From Pelargonium tetragonum (Eukaryota > Streptophyta > Magnoliopsida > Geraniales > Geraniaceae): 64,000 nt of DNA. Made by a program: the position numbers and the translations under genes. The stretch lies in assembly GCA_036897445.1 (NCBI GenBank), contig JAYMTL010000091.1, positions 1 to 64,000 of the forward strand, given 5' to 3'. A model generated the notes under the pieces. The model saw nothing but the letters and a program-made list of their open reading frames with translations, was not told the DNA's origin and did not search any database. Shown one piece after another: positions 14,214-26,800 of this stretch (position 1 is its first letter; every line of letters starts with the position of its first letter).

Positions 14214-16030
14214 TATACTTATAAAGTTGACTCTTCTATTATCCGGAATCTATAATAAAGTCTTGAGAGCACAAAAAGTAAAAAGAAAGAGGTTCTTGTA
14301 TCGGACTTAGCCGAACTCATTTTTTTATTCTTCTGGGCACCTGATTTGGTTAAACTTATGCTTGTGTAAAGAACCCCCTTTTATTTATACCCTATTGATT
14401 TCGAGTCGAATTCCTTTCTTCTTTGCAGTACCCTCTCTAGTAAATTAACCCATAGCCGTAGAAAGAAAGTAAGCTGAAAAGTCAAGCTTGGTATGGAAAT
14501 CAAATCTCAACCCTAAATTAGAAGAGAAATGCAATGGTTTTACCTCTCATTTTTCAGCACCCTGGTCCTATCAACTTTAACAGAATCTTATAAAATCTTT
14601 CCCACTTTTAGATATATCTAAGTACTCTAGAAAATGAAGTACCCTTTTGAAAAAATCTACTTCCTTTATCAATATCCTGAAATGAAAAGCAATCCTATTA
14701 ACATATTATGCCCGAAAATGAAGCTAAGCTAGATCGCGGAAAAAGCACTTTCTATTTTAGTTTGATATCTCAAAATCACAAAGCTTCTAATCGAGGAGCC
14801 CTCGTCTATATTTAACTAAACGATATTAGGGGATCTTCTACGGCCCCTAAGGTTAAAACAAAAAGGATTACATGGATCCTTGGCGTAGCTAACATAGTCT
14901 TCTTACGGATCTCTAAAAAGTAGATTTTTGTCCTATTTGTTAGGAAACCTTTTGCATAATTAGGACTTGGATTAAGAATTACACAGCAGGATAAATAAAG
15001 CAGTACTTTAGCCCATCAAGTAACCAAAATGAAGATAACCCAAGGCACAACTATAACTGAATTGCAAACCAACAAAGAGAATAAAGCTTTTCTCCAGTGA
15101 AAAGCTGGATATTATAAAAATCAAGGTCTGAAGTCTAGTATTTTGTTAGTAATTTACTGAAAGATAGAAATATCCTAATATATAGCATTTTGTCTATAAG
15201 AATAGAGAGAACCTTGGAGTCCCTGTCTTTAACCTGATGCGAATTCCTTTTTTGTTTGTTATTATAGTGAATCTCAAAAAGTAATGTTATGTAGAATAAC
15301 TAAAGAGGAAACCTGTTAAAAGTACCAAAAAAGCTGTCTACTACCGGTACCTCTGGGCCACCTAAACGGGTTTGGACGGGAAATGCATTACATCAAGTTA
15401 TTTAAAAAGAGTGAATCGAGGTATGCTTTCACACCTGCTTTCGTTCTAGTCTAGTTAGTTGGATGTTAAGGTAATAATTCTTTTTCGTGTATCCTCTAGT
15501 CTAAATCTAGTTAACAAAATGTTGAGGATAAAGTACAAAAGGAGTTTATGTAATATTGTATACAAAAAGGATTTATAGGGTCTTTCTTTCCGTATAAGGA
15601 AAAGGAGGAAACTTAAAAAAAAAAAAAGAAAGAGTAAGGCTAGGACCAAAAAAGAAGTTAACAAACTAAGTTTTATTGGTTTTGAATTATACGAATAGGA
15701 TCGGTTCTAAAGTTTCTTTTCTTTAAGATAAAGCAAAGGGTAACCGGATTCATAATTCCTCGGTTCAACCCTACTTTTATTTATAGGAAATACCCGTTAA
15801 TAGAAAACTTCGTCTAGGTTTAGCTCTTAAGGAAGGTTTAAAGTCGGGTTTTCCCGCAATAGTATATACTTAGTTAAGTTAGCTCGTCTAGAAAGTCCTA
15901 AGTCTCTTTCTATTTGTACTACCCAGAATGAATAATAAGCATAAGAAGATGCAGCTCCAGTTCTAGGGTTCCTTTTTGGGGTGTAAATGTCTTTATTATT
16001 AGAGAGTGTTGAGATTTGTACTAAAAAGAG

Positions 16031-16090
16031 TCTAGGGGTAGGTAGTAAGCTAAGTTAGTGCAGGAGTATAGGTATAGCCCTACGAAAGGC
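16031..16090 (+). repeat. Module C, copy 1
   Basis: About 60 bases align with 26801-26859 in the same orientation. Shared anchors are AGTAAGCT and GAGTATAGGTA, and a GAAAGGC end is common to both. The partner lies in island II, and module D follows in both islands. That suggests the two islands descend from one longer segment. Confidence 0.5.
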
Positions 16091-16417
16091 TTTTGAGAGG
16101 TTCTACTACATTGGATAGGTTGTTGAGAAGTCTAGTTCAGAGGAAGCTTTTGGGGGTAGCATAAGAAAGTTTATGGAGCAGGGTATTTAAGTATTTAAAG
16201 TCTGTGAAATAGGTTGAATAAGTAATAATGAATCGGTACACGAACTCCTGTTTGATAATGAATTGAGATTCTAAGATAAGTAGTCCAACTATACAGAAAA
16301 TCAATAAAAAGTGTAAGCTCTAAAAGATACACTTTTATTGAAATTTGTTTCCTGTAAAAGCCTAGGTATAGCTTGTGGGTAAGCCTTCCTCAAGGAGATT
16401 CTTTATTTAAGAAAAGC

Positions 16418-16433
16418 GAATTCAATTCAAAAG
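16418..16433 (+). repeat. 16-bp exact repeat shared within island I
   Basis: GAATTCAATTCAAAAG occurs here and exactly again at 18280-18295. A shortened relative (CAATTCAAAAGAAA) lies at 49972-49985 in island III. CAATTCAA strings also head module D at about 16843 and 27297, so this may be a recurrent piece of the same repeat family. Confidence 0.6.
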
Positions 16434-16795
16434 AAAGATAGTAAATCCTTATGCTTAGGTCAAATAGGGGGATTCTGAAGTAACTAAACTAACGATAGAT
16501 GACATTCTAGATAGAAAGAGAAGCTTTCATTCGAGAAGGAATTGGTTTTGCAAGAGAAAGTCTCTTTGGCTTTTCCTTTAGGTCTTCCTTTAAAGGTTAG
16601 CCGGTTAACGGGACAGGGGTTTTATAGTAAGTAGATATCTTTCTTACTTGAGTTTGATAGATAGCTCTAGTTATAAAGTCTAAAGTAAAGAAAGTTTTTA
16701 TTGAACAAGGTTGAAATGAAACTAAGTTGAGGCAAGGTCCCTTAGTTTGAGAAGCTGGGTTATACATATCTAGAGAATAGAGTATATTAGACTAG

Positions 16796-16915
16796 GGGAT
16801 TTCTTTTAGGTCAAAGCGGTTTGTAGGCTAGGAGAGGGTTTCCAATTCAATAGGGAATATCCAGAGTCAGAGCAGGTAGGAAGAGAAAGCAAGTCAGGAG
16901 TATAAAAGTAGTAGA
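16796..16915 (+). repeat. Module D, copy 1
   Basis: About 120 bases align with 27243-27365 in the same orientation with small indels. The best-kept part is near the 3' end, where GAAAGCAAGTCAG and AAGTAGTAGATGCT are shared exactly. Upstream, both copies carry a TTTAG-TCAAA block and a CAATTCAA-GGGATAT-like block. The similarity spans far more than chance would give and is the strongest link between islands I and II. Confidence 0.7.
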
Positions 16916-16935
16916 TGCTATCTAACTAAAGCCCA

Positions 16936-17110
16936 GTTTTCCGAAGTCATACAAATTGAGTGTGTTCTTGAAATTGCAGTTGAGTAGGTTTCATAACTAG
17001 ATAACAAGGGTCCATTAGAGTTATTGGGATTTTTGACAGGATTCCAGATAATAGCTCTAGTTTCTGGGTAAGTAATACGTGTAAGATAAGTAGAGTTGTT
17101 TCCTCCTCTT
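16936..17110 (+). repeat. Module B, copy 1
   Basis: It is related to 17738-17950 downstream. Exact anchors are TTGCAGTTGAGTAG (16974-16987) and an 18-base block at 16987-17004, plus a near-exact 20-base string beginning CCGAAGT at 16941. On the minus strand a 77-codon frame (16918-17151) runs through it. Read in the matching frame, the second copy gives the same short peptides LSSYET and YSTA, separated by a 21-base in-frame insertion. The anchors are identical at the DNA level, so this shows duplication but does not by itself prove coding. The predicted peptide matches no protein I know. Confidence 0.65.
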
Positions 17111-17260
17111 GTTAGTTTAAGAATCCCAGTTTCAGAGTAGTAGGAGCACAAGGTTTCTATTTAAAATCAATTTGACTCTCTTTCTTTTGTGAAGAAGTTT
17201 TCACGGTTAAGGGCAGTCTTCAAAAGTCCAAATATCCCGGTTGCCAGAAAACAAGTTACT

Positions 17261-17362
17261 ATTCTAAGGTTCTATTACAGCGAGTCAGAATCTAAGGTTT
17301 CTATAGGAAATTTGGGTTTGAAAGAGTGAAGAGGTTTCTAAGGTTGAGTTCATTTCATGTAA
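17261..17362 (+). repeat. Module A, copy 1
   Basis: About 100 bases align with 49565-49672 at roughly three-quarters identity by eye. Shared anchors are ATTCTA-GGTTCTATT, TTTGAAAGAGTGAA (17317-17330) and the end CATTTCATGT (17351-17360). A shorter relative lies at 58186-58232. Differences fall at all three positions of any reading frame, so there is no sign of coding constraint. Confidence 0.7.
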
Positions 17363-17497
17363 TAAGTATTCCTGGGTTTTACTAGATCGATAAAGATAAA
17401 TAGGGGGCGTTTTAGACTGAAGGATTGGGGCGTGCGAAGCTAAATAAAGAAAGCAAAGGGGAGATCCCTAATCCTAATCTACTGCCTGCTATATTGC

Positions 17498-17517
17498 TTA
17501 TAAAGTATTATAAAGTA
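17498..17517 (+). repeat. Two-copy tandem repeat of a 10-mer
   Basis: TTATAAAGTA is repeated twice without a mismatch. It is a simple local duplication inside island I. Confidence 0.75.
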
Positions 17518-17737
17518 CTTCTAGTTCTAGTCCAGAAAGAGAGGTGTAAGCAATTCAAAATAAAGAAACATGGTAAAAATGGACTCTAATCGGGTGCGAA
17601 TAGTCGGTAGAGATATAGGATAAGGAATTCCGGAGGGATATAGGAAATCCTGATAGTAAATAAAAAAGTTCTAGGGGGATTATACGAAGTATCTAAACTA
17701 GGGATAACCGAGATTCAGTTTGGGATTTTATTGAAAG

Positions 17738-17950
17738 CATTTCCGAAGTAATACAAATTGAGTTTCTTCCATAATTTGCAGTTGAGTAGATTTCTAGTTT
17801 CAGAACAAGGGTTTCATAACTAGATAAAAAGGTCTTAGAGTTTGATTTAGTGGGGTAGAGAGACTTCGAAGTAGAAAAACTCAGCAGGGTTGTCCTTGTT
17901 AGCTTCCGGGTTTCTAGTAGGAGAAGTCCGGTTTGATTGGAAGAGTTCTC
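17738..17950 (+). repeat. Module B, copy 2
   Basis: This is the relative of 16936-17110, about 0.8 kb downstream in the same orientation. Anchors are at 17743-17762, 17776-17789 and 17810-17827. It carries 21 extra bases between the second and third anchors. Its 5' flank (TTATTGAAAGCATT) is shared with the third copy at about 27000, so copy 3 is closer in layout to this one than to copy 1. Confidence 0.65.
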
Positions 17951-18608
17951 GCGGGTCTAAGGTAAATTGACTAGGGGAGCTCCGTCGGGACTCCAGTTTC
18001 TAAGTGGGGTAAGCTCTATTATTTACGGGTAAGTAGCCAGCCTAAAGAAATCCAACTAAAAGGAGGCAAATAGAAGAAACTCGAAATAGGTCAAATAGGA
18101 GGGACCTCTAGCTGAGTATCGACGCAGCAGATATTGAGATTCTAGGTATCAACTTTGGCTTTCTTTTTTATTTGTATTCCTTCTTAGCTTTTTCAGGAGG
18201 AAGTCCTTGATTCAAGTTCAAGTAGTAAGGGGTTGCTGTGAACATAAATGTTCCTTTGCTGGATCTAGTGTAAAGAAGTGAATTCAATTCAAAAGGGAGA
18301 GGTAGAGTCTCGAATGTGTTAGTGGAATCCAATACAAGGGCCTTCTTACCGGGCAGGCCAGCCAGGTTTTTAGTGCACGGAAATGACCCTACCAGAGAGG
18401 ATAGATAGATTTCCTACTTGGGTTACTGTATTTGAATAGATTCCGTTGAATGAAAGAGTTCCTGTTCTAATTCTAAAGAAAGTCGTGAAGTAGTTAAGGT
18501 CACAGGGAATAAGTCGAAGGTTTATCTAGTATCGAGATTTTCAATTAGCAGGCACAAGCTCTGAATGGGCTAATCAGGGTTTCGGTATAAGTTGTGAAGC
18601 CCTTAAGA

Positions 18609-18624
18609 ATATATATATATATAT
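18609..18624. repeat. TA dinucleotide tract
   Basis: An uninterrupted alternating A/T run of about 16 bases in island I. Two similar longer runs, at 25376-25393 and 63495-63511, also lie in islands. Confidence 0.8.
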
Positions 18625-19520
18625 GTGGGATAACTCTCAGTCTGGAAGGGTATGTAGGTTCAGAGTACTCGATATTGATTGAAATGAAAAGGGATTTTAT
18701 TAAGAAGTCCAGTACCAGAAGCATAGGTTCTAAGAAGGGAGGTTTATCTAGTTCTAGCTGTAATTAGTTGCAATGAATAGTAGAAGGAGTAGGGTATGCA
18801 ATAAAGTAGGTCCAGTTCTGGAGAAGGTGTAGTAGTAACCGGGGATGCAGAAGTAAAAGGTAAAGACTTTACAGGGGCAGTTGCTAAGGAAGTTTTTAAA
18901 GTATGCTAAGTAAAAGCGTTTAAGTTTTTATAGAGATGTTGTTTACTGCCGCTTTCATTTCATAAGATTTCAGAAGAATAAAAGGGCGATCCCTCTTAGA
19001 GAAAGAAAGTCAATCTTGTAGTATATACTGTATAAAAGAGGGGTTCAGGGGAACGTGTTGTACTTTGAAACTTCCCCGACCCGAACTGGCCTATATGAGA
19101 GCCCCTTTAGAAAACGACTTTTAAGGTTAATATTCTGAATTTTCTCCCCTTAGAAGCTAGACCTGTCTATTCTTGTTGTTACCTGTCTTATAACCTGTAG
19201 CTAGTGGAGTTACTTTAATAGCTTCTTGTATTGTATAGATTTTGTAGTTGTTATGAGTCTTACTTACTTATGATCTTATAGAAAGTTAAATAAGTATATA
19301 CTAGTCCAGTAGTGTGTTAGTATAGTATATAGGATAGTCTTAGTAATATATGAGTACTTCCCAATAGAGACTAAGGAGTTTCATAGATAGATTCAGATTA
19401 TATAGGAGTTCTAGTCAGTATGCTAGTTAGGGGGCTTTAGCCTAACCGGGGTTTTCTCTATTATAAGGTAAGGGAGCCGGGGTCAATTCATTTGGATAGC
19501 ACTTCATGGGGCAAAGTCCG

Positions 19521-19575
19521 ATCTAGCTAACAAGGAACGCATCTCTATTATCAGCAATTCGAGAAGGATATGGTA
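19521..19575 (+). repeat. Module I, copy 1
   Basis: GATCTAGCTAACAAGGAACG here matches CAATCTAGTTAACAAGGAGCG at about 49921-49941 in island III. The string ATTCGAGAAGGA at 19557-19568 also occurs at 16529-16540 in island I. These short but clean links tie the far end of island I to island III. Confidence 0.45.
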
Positions 19576-19700
19576 AAATCCCGATGCTAATAGGGGGAAT
19601 CCTAACTGATTATTGAAACTTAGAATAATTGAGATTCTGGATAGTCGCTTTGGCCTTGTTTGAATGAATCTGTATTCCTCGGTTCTCTAGGGCTTTCTAC

Positions 19701-22700
19701 TATCTTCCTAACTCATAAGCTGTAACTATATTCTATACTTCGTTCACTTCCCTGAGAATGACCCTTGAAAGTTTCTTCTCTTCTGCAAAACCAAGACTCA
19801 GTTCTATACTCATTATTTGTGAAACCTGTTCTTTCATTCTTAGAACCTTTTTTTGAAGCAGCTAAACTTACTTCACCTATAGAATCCCTTAGAAATTCCT
19901 TTAATTCAGTTAAATTCTTACTTTCTTTAAAGAGGAAGGCACATAGCTCGCTAAGTGTAAGGGGGTTCATCAAAGTTAGGAGTCTCTTATATTAGAATAG
20001 GTGTTGTATTACTCACAACATATGTAAATGTCACTTAGAATGAATCCAAGATGTAGAGCAAAAGTTCTCTTTTCTTTTCTTTTCAAAATTATTCTCTTTT
20101 TTGGCTTCACTAGTTAAATTGAAATTAAATAAAAGTCGGTTGGGTATTATCTCGGTTCAAGTATGAGATTCCTGGACTTTATCATCTTCAACTTTAAAAT
20201 AATAAAAGTCCTTGGTGGAATTACAAGAGGGTTACCCCTTTAAAATGAAAAAGAACCAAGTATGCAAAGCAAATCCTTATCTATTTTTTTTAGAGCTTTT
20301 ATTAGTATAAAATAGTTTTATAGAATCCCAGAAAAAACTTGTGATGCTGTGTATTTTGTAAAAAAAACCGGGGATAATTTTCCTCCTCTTAACACAGAAT
20401 TCTCCTAGCACAATTAACGAATAATATTTCTGATACCCTGAGTAGCCTTTAGCAAGGGTTTCTTTAGGGTTGGGGAATTTTAACTAGGCAAGAATCCCGT
20501 TTTGAGTAGTACAGATCCAGGAAGCTTAGTTCTTTTTTATTTTCATTTTTTGTAAATCCCCCCTCCTGTTAGGACTATATAAAGAACCTATCAAAGAGTT
20601 GGACAAAGTAAGGCGCTACCTTTTGTTTTGGAAGACTCTATTTCTAAAAAAAAATCTTATCTTTTCCCTTTCAGCGAAAGATTGGGTATTTTAAATTTGC
20701 GGAGAAGTTGAAGTTAAGGATTCCTTATCAGAGTAAGGAAATTCTTTTGCTTCTATAAATGTTTAAGGCTTGGGAAGAGTCCTTTTGGTTAGTTAATAAG
20801 GCGTATAATATGTAAATAATAAAGAGGATCCTATCCTACCTCAAACCTTTGGATAGGTTTAGTGCACTCTTGTCTTTCTAAGGATAAAGTGAGTATAAGC
20901 AGGAGATTTTATTAGGCTGCCGAGGATAACCTTGTCATAAAAAAGGGGGAAATTGAGCTCTATATTAACTTGAATCTTTTGAGCCTTGTACAATATGTAA
21001 AAATTGCGCTTTTGGTATAGCAGGAAACCCCTTTTCTGAGTGGTAGTCTCGAATGTTCTAACTAAGTGTTTATATATAATTAATAAAAGCGAGTGAAGAA
21101 ATAAGAAAGAAGGGAACCCTTTAATATGTCACAATCCAGCCAGGAAAAATCTTGTTCTATAAAACTTTTAGAGATACTATGGAAAAGAAAGCCTTCTTAA
21201 CTCTAAATCTCTTAAAGAAACACTGACTTGGTGTACAGGGGCTCCTCTTAGAAAGGAAAGTCTAAGTAGATCAGTAAGCACAAAGCCTAAAGATACCCAT
21301 GAAAGCTCTTTATTATAATCATAGACCCGTTCATACTCACACAATTTCTTATTACTTAATTTCTGATCAAAGTGGTTGAGAAACTCTCTGACCAGGCTGA
21401 AGTCAGGATGACACTTTAAATAAAGAGTATTCAGAATTGAAAGTCAATTCCGGGTTTTTGTCCCTTACTCATATCGTAACCTTTCACTCAGCAGAGGATT
21501 CAGTGCTGCTTTAGAGTTTTAGCTGTTATATATTTTTTCTAGGTTCACTTATAGGATTTATATAGGGAGGTCTACGATACTCCATGTGTCCAAAACTCTG
21601 GGTTCGCTTTGAGAGATTTAATAAAAGCTCAACCTAGCTAGTCAGGCCGAGTTTCTTGTCAAATTATATAGTATATAGTTTCATTTAGATTTAGAGAAGC
21701 TGAGAATCGAAAAACTCTTGCAGTGGCTAAATGATAGAAAAGTTTTCTTAGTAAAAGGGTTTAACTAAGGATGAGATAGACCCGAGTACAGGTTTACAGG
21801 AGAAATTTCAAAAATGAATTTTATTTATAGGACCCCCTGGTGTCTATGCCGAGAGCACTAAAAAGCAGAAAGCTTGCTATTAAGAGGCTCGTCAAGGCAT
21901 AAGTGTCTCTCTTTTCAATAACATAAATCCTATAAAGAAGATTAGTAGAATACGAATTAAAGACTACAATCCTGCTAAAGTTCTTTTCTACTATCAATCT
22001 AGTTAAGTTAGTGAGAGTAGTACTCATAGAATAGGTTCCAACAAGTGATATAGGCCCTCGCTTTGGGAAGAGTCAAAATCTTTCCTTTCTTATTTTAATC
22101 CGGGAATTCTATTCAATATTAGGGGTGCCTTAGTAAAACTTACTTTATTGCTTTATTGAAAGAGCCCAAATTGAAGTCGAATAGCTTCTTTTTCTATTCT
22201 CTGAGTGTAAAGAAAGTAAAAAATTTGGAATTGAAGGTATAGCACAACGACTTTTTGACCGTAAACCAAGGGTTCTAATCTGGCGTAATTCACCCTTCAT
22301 TTTTGCTCTTTGTCTTTAGAGAGTGGCCCGCCTAAAAGAAGTTTTATCAAAAAATCAAACTCTGTTTCTGGATGTGTCAAGCTTTTAAGAGTAAAGGGCT
22401 CCTTGCTCTCTTTATAGTACAACGCATGCGGGTAGTTTTTTCATTAAACTGTGCCATAAAATCCGAGTCTCGTAGTCTTAAAAAGTGGAGTATTTGATCC
22501 TACCTAAAACCCTATGTCTATCTATGGACCGTGGAAGTAATGCTCAATAGTGGATTTATAAGGAGCTTCTACTTCGATAAAGGATTATATATTAGGCAAG
22601 TCTGCTGTTCAATTCGTAAAAAAAGACTTCGTTCAAGCTAAGGGATTTTTTCTGAAACAGCGTAGATATTTTATTTCCTAAATATTACGGATTATGAATG

Positions 22701-25370
22701 CTTTTTCGAAGAGAGTTAAATTTGCAAGGAGACCCTTTAGTAGTTTTTTCCAAAAGTGCAAAATAAAAAACTAAATATATACTTTTTCCATGAAGAATAG
22801 AGCGAGCTTTTTTTTTAATAAGGGACGAACTCTTTTATTATGGAACCCGCGCTTTGATGATCTACACTAAAAAAACCTAAAATGAATTGAGGGGGTTGAA
22901 ACCAACTAAATAGGTACCAAAACCGGAATGCCTTACCAACTGCCCCTTTATACATTGAAGCATCGGGACTCCGAGAAAGTAAATAATAAGTTATTTTAGC
23001 AATTTCACAAATTATGGAACGGGACCACTTAACTTACTGCCAAAAATATATTACTGAGTTCCTTTTGTTAGCTTAGGATTGCAGTCCCTCTTTGTAAATA
23101 GAACCCCTTACGCCTAGTCTCTATCTCAACCTTCATACCTATTGTAATATCTATAATCTTAGTCGGAAAACTCTTCCCTGCTTCTTTCTTTACAGCCATA
23201 ACTTTTCCTGGCGATACCCGCTTTATTAGCCTTACCCCTTCTTAGAACTCTTACTCTCTATCTTTTCAGTCTTCCTAGGAGTTTTTGTATTAGTTAGTAT
23301 TCCGACTGTAGTAATGTATTATAGTTATAATAGTTCCTTTTTTAGTCCTATCTCTATTTATTATCTTTCTTACTTCTTAGTAATGTAATAGGCATAGGAG
23401 TGATAGGTGTATTAAACTTGTTAGTAGATTGTATTACTCAGTATTTTTAGTATTAGAGATTTCTTTATATAGAGCAGACCTACACACGTTAGGACGCCCG
23501 CCACTTCTTATTGACTTACTTTAGATTCGCTTGAGTTTTTGCTAATTAGAAAACAGGGCAACAGAAGGAAGAAAAGAACTCCTTCTATCTTATCTTTTAA
23601 TTACCCTACCAGAACCATCTTACTTTAGCTTTCATTCTAAATACTCCAACTCTTATTCATAACTATCTTCTTCAGGGCTATACTCCTATGGGATACCTTT
23701 CCTTTTAGCTAGACCTGCACGTATGCATTATTTTGTAAAAAAAACTTACCCAAAATATAGCAATATTTCTTGTACTTTCATCCTCAACCGGATACGAATG
23801 AGCGCTAGCCCTGTTTGAACTGTTTCGAAGTAGAAGCCTTTCCTAGTTGCCTACGCCTCATTTTACTAATATTGAGAAATTTAGCAAGTTTCTATTTTTG
23901 TTAGCATACCCTTAAGGATTCTCTTTTTAGACGTCCGCTGCAGCTCGTATGCTATTCGAATTCCGATCTCCAACAAAAAAGAAGGGGGTAGACCCAAGTT
24001 AGTCTAAGAATACTTTTATTATAATTATAATAAACTAAACCTATAAAAAACAAAAGCGGATATGATTTACTTCTACTCTTATGTTAGCCTAATCCAAAAA
24101 ATGCTAAATCTAAATAAAACCTATATGGATGGCAAGTAATAGTCGACTCAGTGCACTCCGAAAAAATGCCCTTTACCTTTAGAATAAGAACCCTCGGCTT
24201 TAGAATACACTGCTTGTGTACTAAGGTCCTCCCTAGCTCAACGCTAAATATCCTGCAGTTAGTGCTTATGTAACATAAGTTAAAAGCATAAAGTTATACC
24301 CGTATAAGGAGACTCTTCTTTTGTGTATAATATCATTTTTGACCTAAATCTTTCTTTAGCGGGTTTTCTGCTTAGAGGATCCAGAAAAGTTTAGATATAA
24401 AACTCAAGTAACAGATACCTACGCTAAAAGAGATACTAAAGTTACGGTTCCTACACTCCATCATAATTTTCTACGGAGTACCTTAAAGAAAGGAAAACTC
24501 CTATCCACTATCAACACGAGAAAGTCCGCTATGCCCTTAAAAATTTTTTTAATAAAAGTAAAGAAGCTACTTTATAATAAAAAAAACTCTCCGCAAAAAA
24601 AATCAAAAAAGAGAAGAGTAACTGACTTAAGTTATTGCACAGAGACTTAAAAGAATTCAGTATTATGTGTTATTGGTTCTCCACTTGTAACTATGTCAAA
24701 TTATGAAAACTCACAAGGAATATCTTAATTTCTTAATTATTTTCTAAGTTTCCCCTACTTGTTGGATTTTCCTTATAAGGAGCTCCCGGTGTTAAAAACC
24801 GAGTTTCGTTCCTTAAAATGAAAACTGAAAATTAGACTTTTAGACACAACCCCTAGATTTATAAAATTCAGTGATTCTAGGGTCCCTTTTTTCTTGCTGA
24901 CTTTACTTTATGTAAATGGGATTTATATGTTTAGCTTGTTTATTAGACATAAAATTAACGCTTTACTTTAATAAGTTTAATAAGAGACTTTTTCAGGTTG
25001 CTTGGAATGAAGTCAAATTCTACATTTGGTGAGTTTCTACCAAAGAGGTACCAGCAGCATGAGAGTAAGACTTTTTTTGCATACATTAACGGAACCTTCT
25101 TATCTAGTTTCTAGTTACGAATACTATGTCGTCTTTGTTCTTAAGTACATTACTCTATTTCATGATATGAATAAGAGTTCCATATATAAATATAAAGATT
25201 CTCTTAACTCAGGCTTTGTTAGACTGATGCCTTTATTGTAAATAAATTCCAAGAGTTTTTGTTCACCTTTTTCGTCGACTTGAATTTGAACGTTTGGATT
25301 GCTTAGTCTTTAAGGGAATACAAAAAGGAACTCTTAACAAGAGGTATCTTAACCAACTGTTCACTCTATA
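19701..25370. other. AT-rich region without recognisable genes
   Basis: The background texture returns, with many G-run/C-run cores. A pair of overlapping opposite-strand frames at 19.71-20.0 kb (86 and 76 codons) are shadows of each other and resemble nothing known. A pyrimidine-rich stretch runs from about 23100 to 23420. A 20-base perfect palindrome sits at 24015. I see no gene. Confidence 0.55.
24015..24034. repeat. 20-bp perfect AT palindrome
   Basis: TTTATTATAATTATAATAAA equals its own reverse complement over all 20 bases and has no loop. Such AT palindromes can extrude as cruciforms, but one this AT-rich is not very improbable in 64 kb of this composition. No adjacent gene suggests a terminator role. 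Confidence 0.7.
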
Positions 25371-25375
25371 CTGTA

Positions 25376-25393
25376 ATATATATATATATATAT
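25376..25393. repeat. TA dinucleotide tract at the edge of island II
   Basis: An alternating TA run of about 18 bases, placed where the background texture gives way to island II. The position may be accidental, but it is a natural boundary marker. Confidence 0.8.
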
Positions 25394-26003
25394 CTAAAAG
25401 GGAAAGAGAAGAGTGAGGAATCTGCTATCCTATCTTTCAGTAAGTGTAAAGAGGAAGATATTGATATCTGTAGTCTTTTGAGCTCCTAAGTTTCCAGTTG
25501 AAAGGAATTGAGATGTAAAGTCAAGACTCAAGCCAGTTTGCTATACATGGATGAAAAGCCCTAAACAAATCCAGAACTAGAACTATAGACTTCACAACTA
25601 GTAACTTCTTTTTATTGAGGACAGGGTAAATAGAGAAGAGGAAGGTATCGAAGATAAACTAGGAATCCTGTATGCTACTTAGATCCCGTAATACCGCGTC
25701 AGTTTCTAAACAAGGCAATTTTACTAAGAAATGAGACGGAATTTGGTTTCATATGACTTTGGTCACCTTGGCCCTTTCAAAAGCTATGTGACCTTAGTGT
25801 CTAATTATAGAAAAAGATAGGAAATTCAAGGATACCTTTTGCCCCTACTCTTATAAGGCCATTTACTCCATAGCGATAAACACAGGGAAGCAGGGGTATA
25901 CACCTTCAACCTATCAGACACTTACTAACTGACTATCAGAGTCATACTAAGAATGAGATTAGAACTACTTATTCAACTATGCCAGGAAAGACACTTTCAC
26001 TAG

Positions 26004-26055
26004 CAACAGGGAATACCAAGCCTAACAAGAAGAATCAGATCTTAGCTCCAATAAA
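26004..26055 (+). repeat. Module G, copy 1
   Basis: ACAGGGAATACCAAG (26006-26020) recurs exactly at 26413-26427. Downstream of both lies a related stretch ending in an AGCT(T)CCAATA string. The two copies are direct repeats about 0.4 kb apart, which implies a local duplication inside island II. Confidence 0.65.
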
Positions 26056-26408
26056 AAGAATAATAAGAAGAGTGCCGGTTTCGCTCCTCTAGCTTCTACT
26101 CCTTCCTACTAATAAAAAAGTGACAGTTACAGGTAAAAAGACAAAGAGAAAGAAAAGAGCTTTTGGGTGTTATAAAGGGATCTATTCACATTCATATTAG
26201 CACTTGCCTCCGCTAACGCTTCAGTCGGTAAGAGAGATTCCTTCCTGTTACTATCTAGGCAGGCACCGCCCTCGATAAGGATAAAAACAAAGTACAAAGA
26301 AGAATTCCCTTAGAGACAAAGAAGAACTAGAATATGAAACTACTATAAATAAGAAGCTAATAATTAGGGTATCTCCAATGATCCAATAAGAGGAATATGT
26401 ACAAAAGC

Positions 26409-26470
26409 AGCTACAGGGAATACCAAGACCCAACCCTATAAGACAAAGACGATCTAGCTTCCAATAGATC
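26409..26470 (+). repeat. Module G, copy 2
   Basis: Direct partner of 26004-26055. The exact anchor is at 26413-26427, followed after about 30 bases by AGCTTCCAATAGATC. The spacing between anchors is a few bases longer than in copy 1. Confidence 0.65.
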
Positions 26471-26800
26471 TTCTAGAACTCTGACTACTCCTACTTTCCT
26501 AAACCTAAAAAGAAGGTTTTGGAGATATATCTATCTTTCCTGGTTTTGGGTTCAGAGGAGAGTGAAGCAGGCAGCGAAGGTTGCAAGGGGTTGTAAAGTC
26601 AAGTTGATTACAGATTTGAGCTATTTACTCAGGCATTCTAACAAAGGAAAGGTTATAGTGTTATGGAATTAGAAGAACTTATTTTAAAAGGGTTCCTTTG
26701 ATTCTAGTTCAGTCTCTGAAAAGTAGCTTGGTTTTATAAGTTTGTAGGACCTTACCTTGAATATTCCAGAGTTTGAAAGAAAGTAAGTGGGTCAAGAAGA

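Larger units (their letters stand above)
13390..19700. other. Island I: module-rich region of distinct texture
   Basis: This stretch differs from its surroundings. G+C is nearer 40% in the lines counted, G exceeds C on the + strand over much of it, CTAG-type strings are common, and the G-run/C-run cores of the background are scarce. It holds modules C1, D1, B1, A1, B2, F1 and I1, each with a relative elsewhere in the window. Minus-strand frames of 69 codons (15455-15664) and 77 codons (16918-17151) lie here. The second overlaps module B1, but neither resembles a known protein. It is best described as an array of old, diverged repeat modules. Confidence 0.5.

Noticed and set aside
19713-19995. 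Overlapping 86- and 76-codon frames on opposite strands
   Set aside because: They are reverse shadows of each other. Neither resembles a known protein, and strand overlap of this kind is common in open non-coding sequence.
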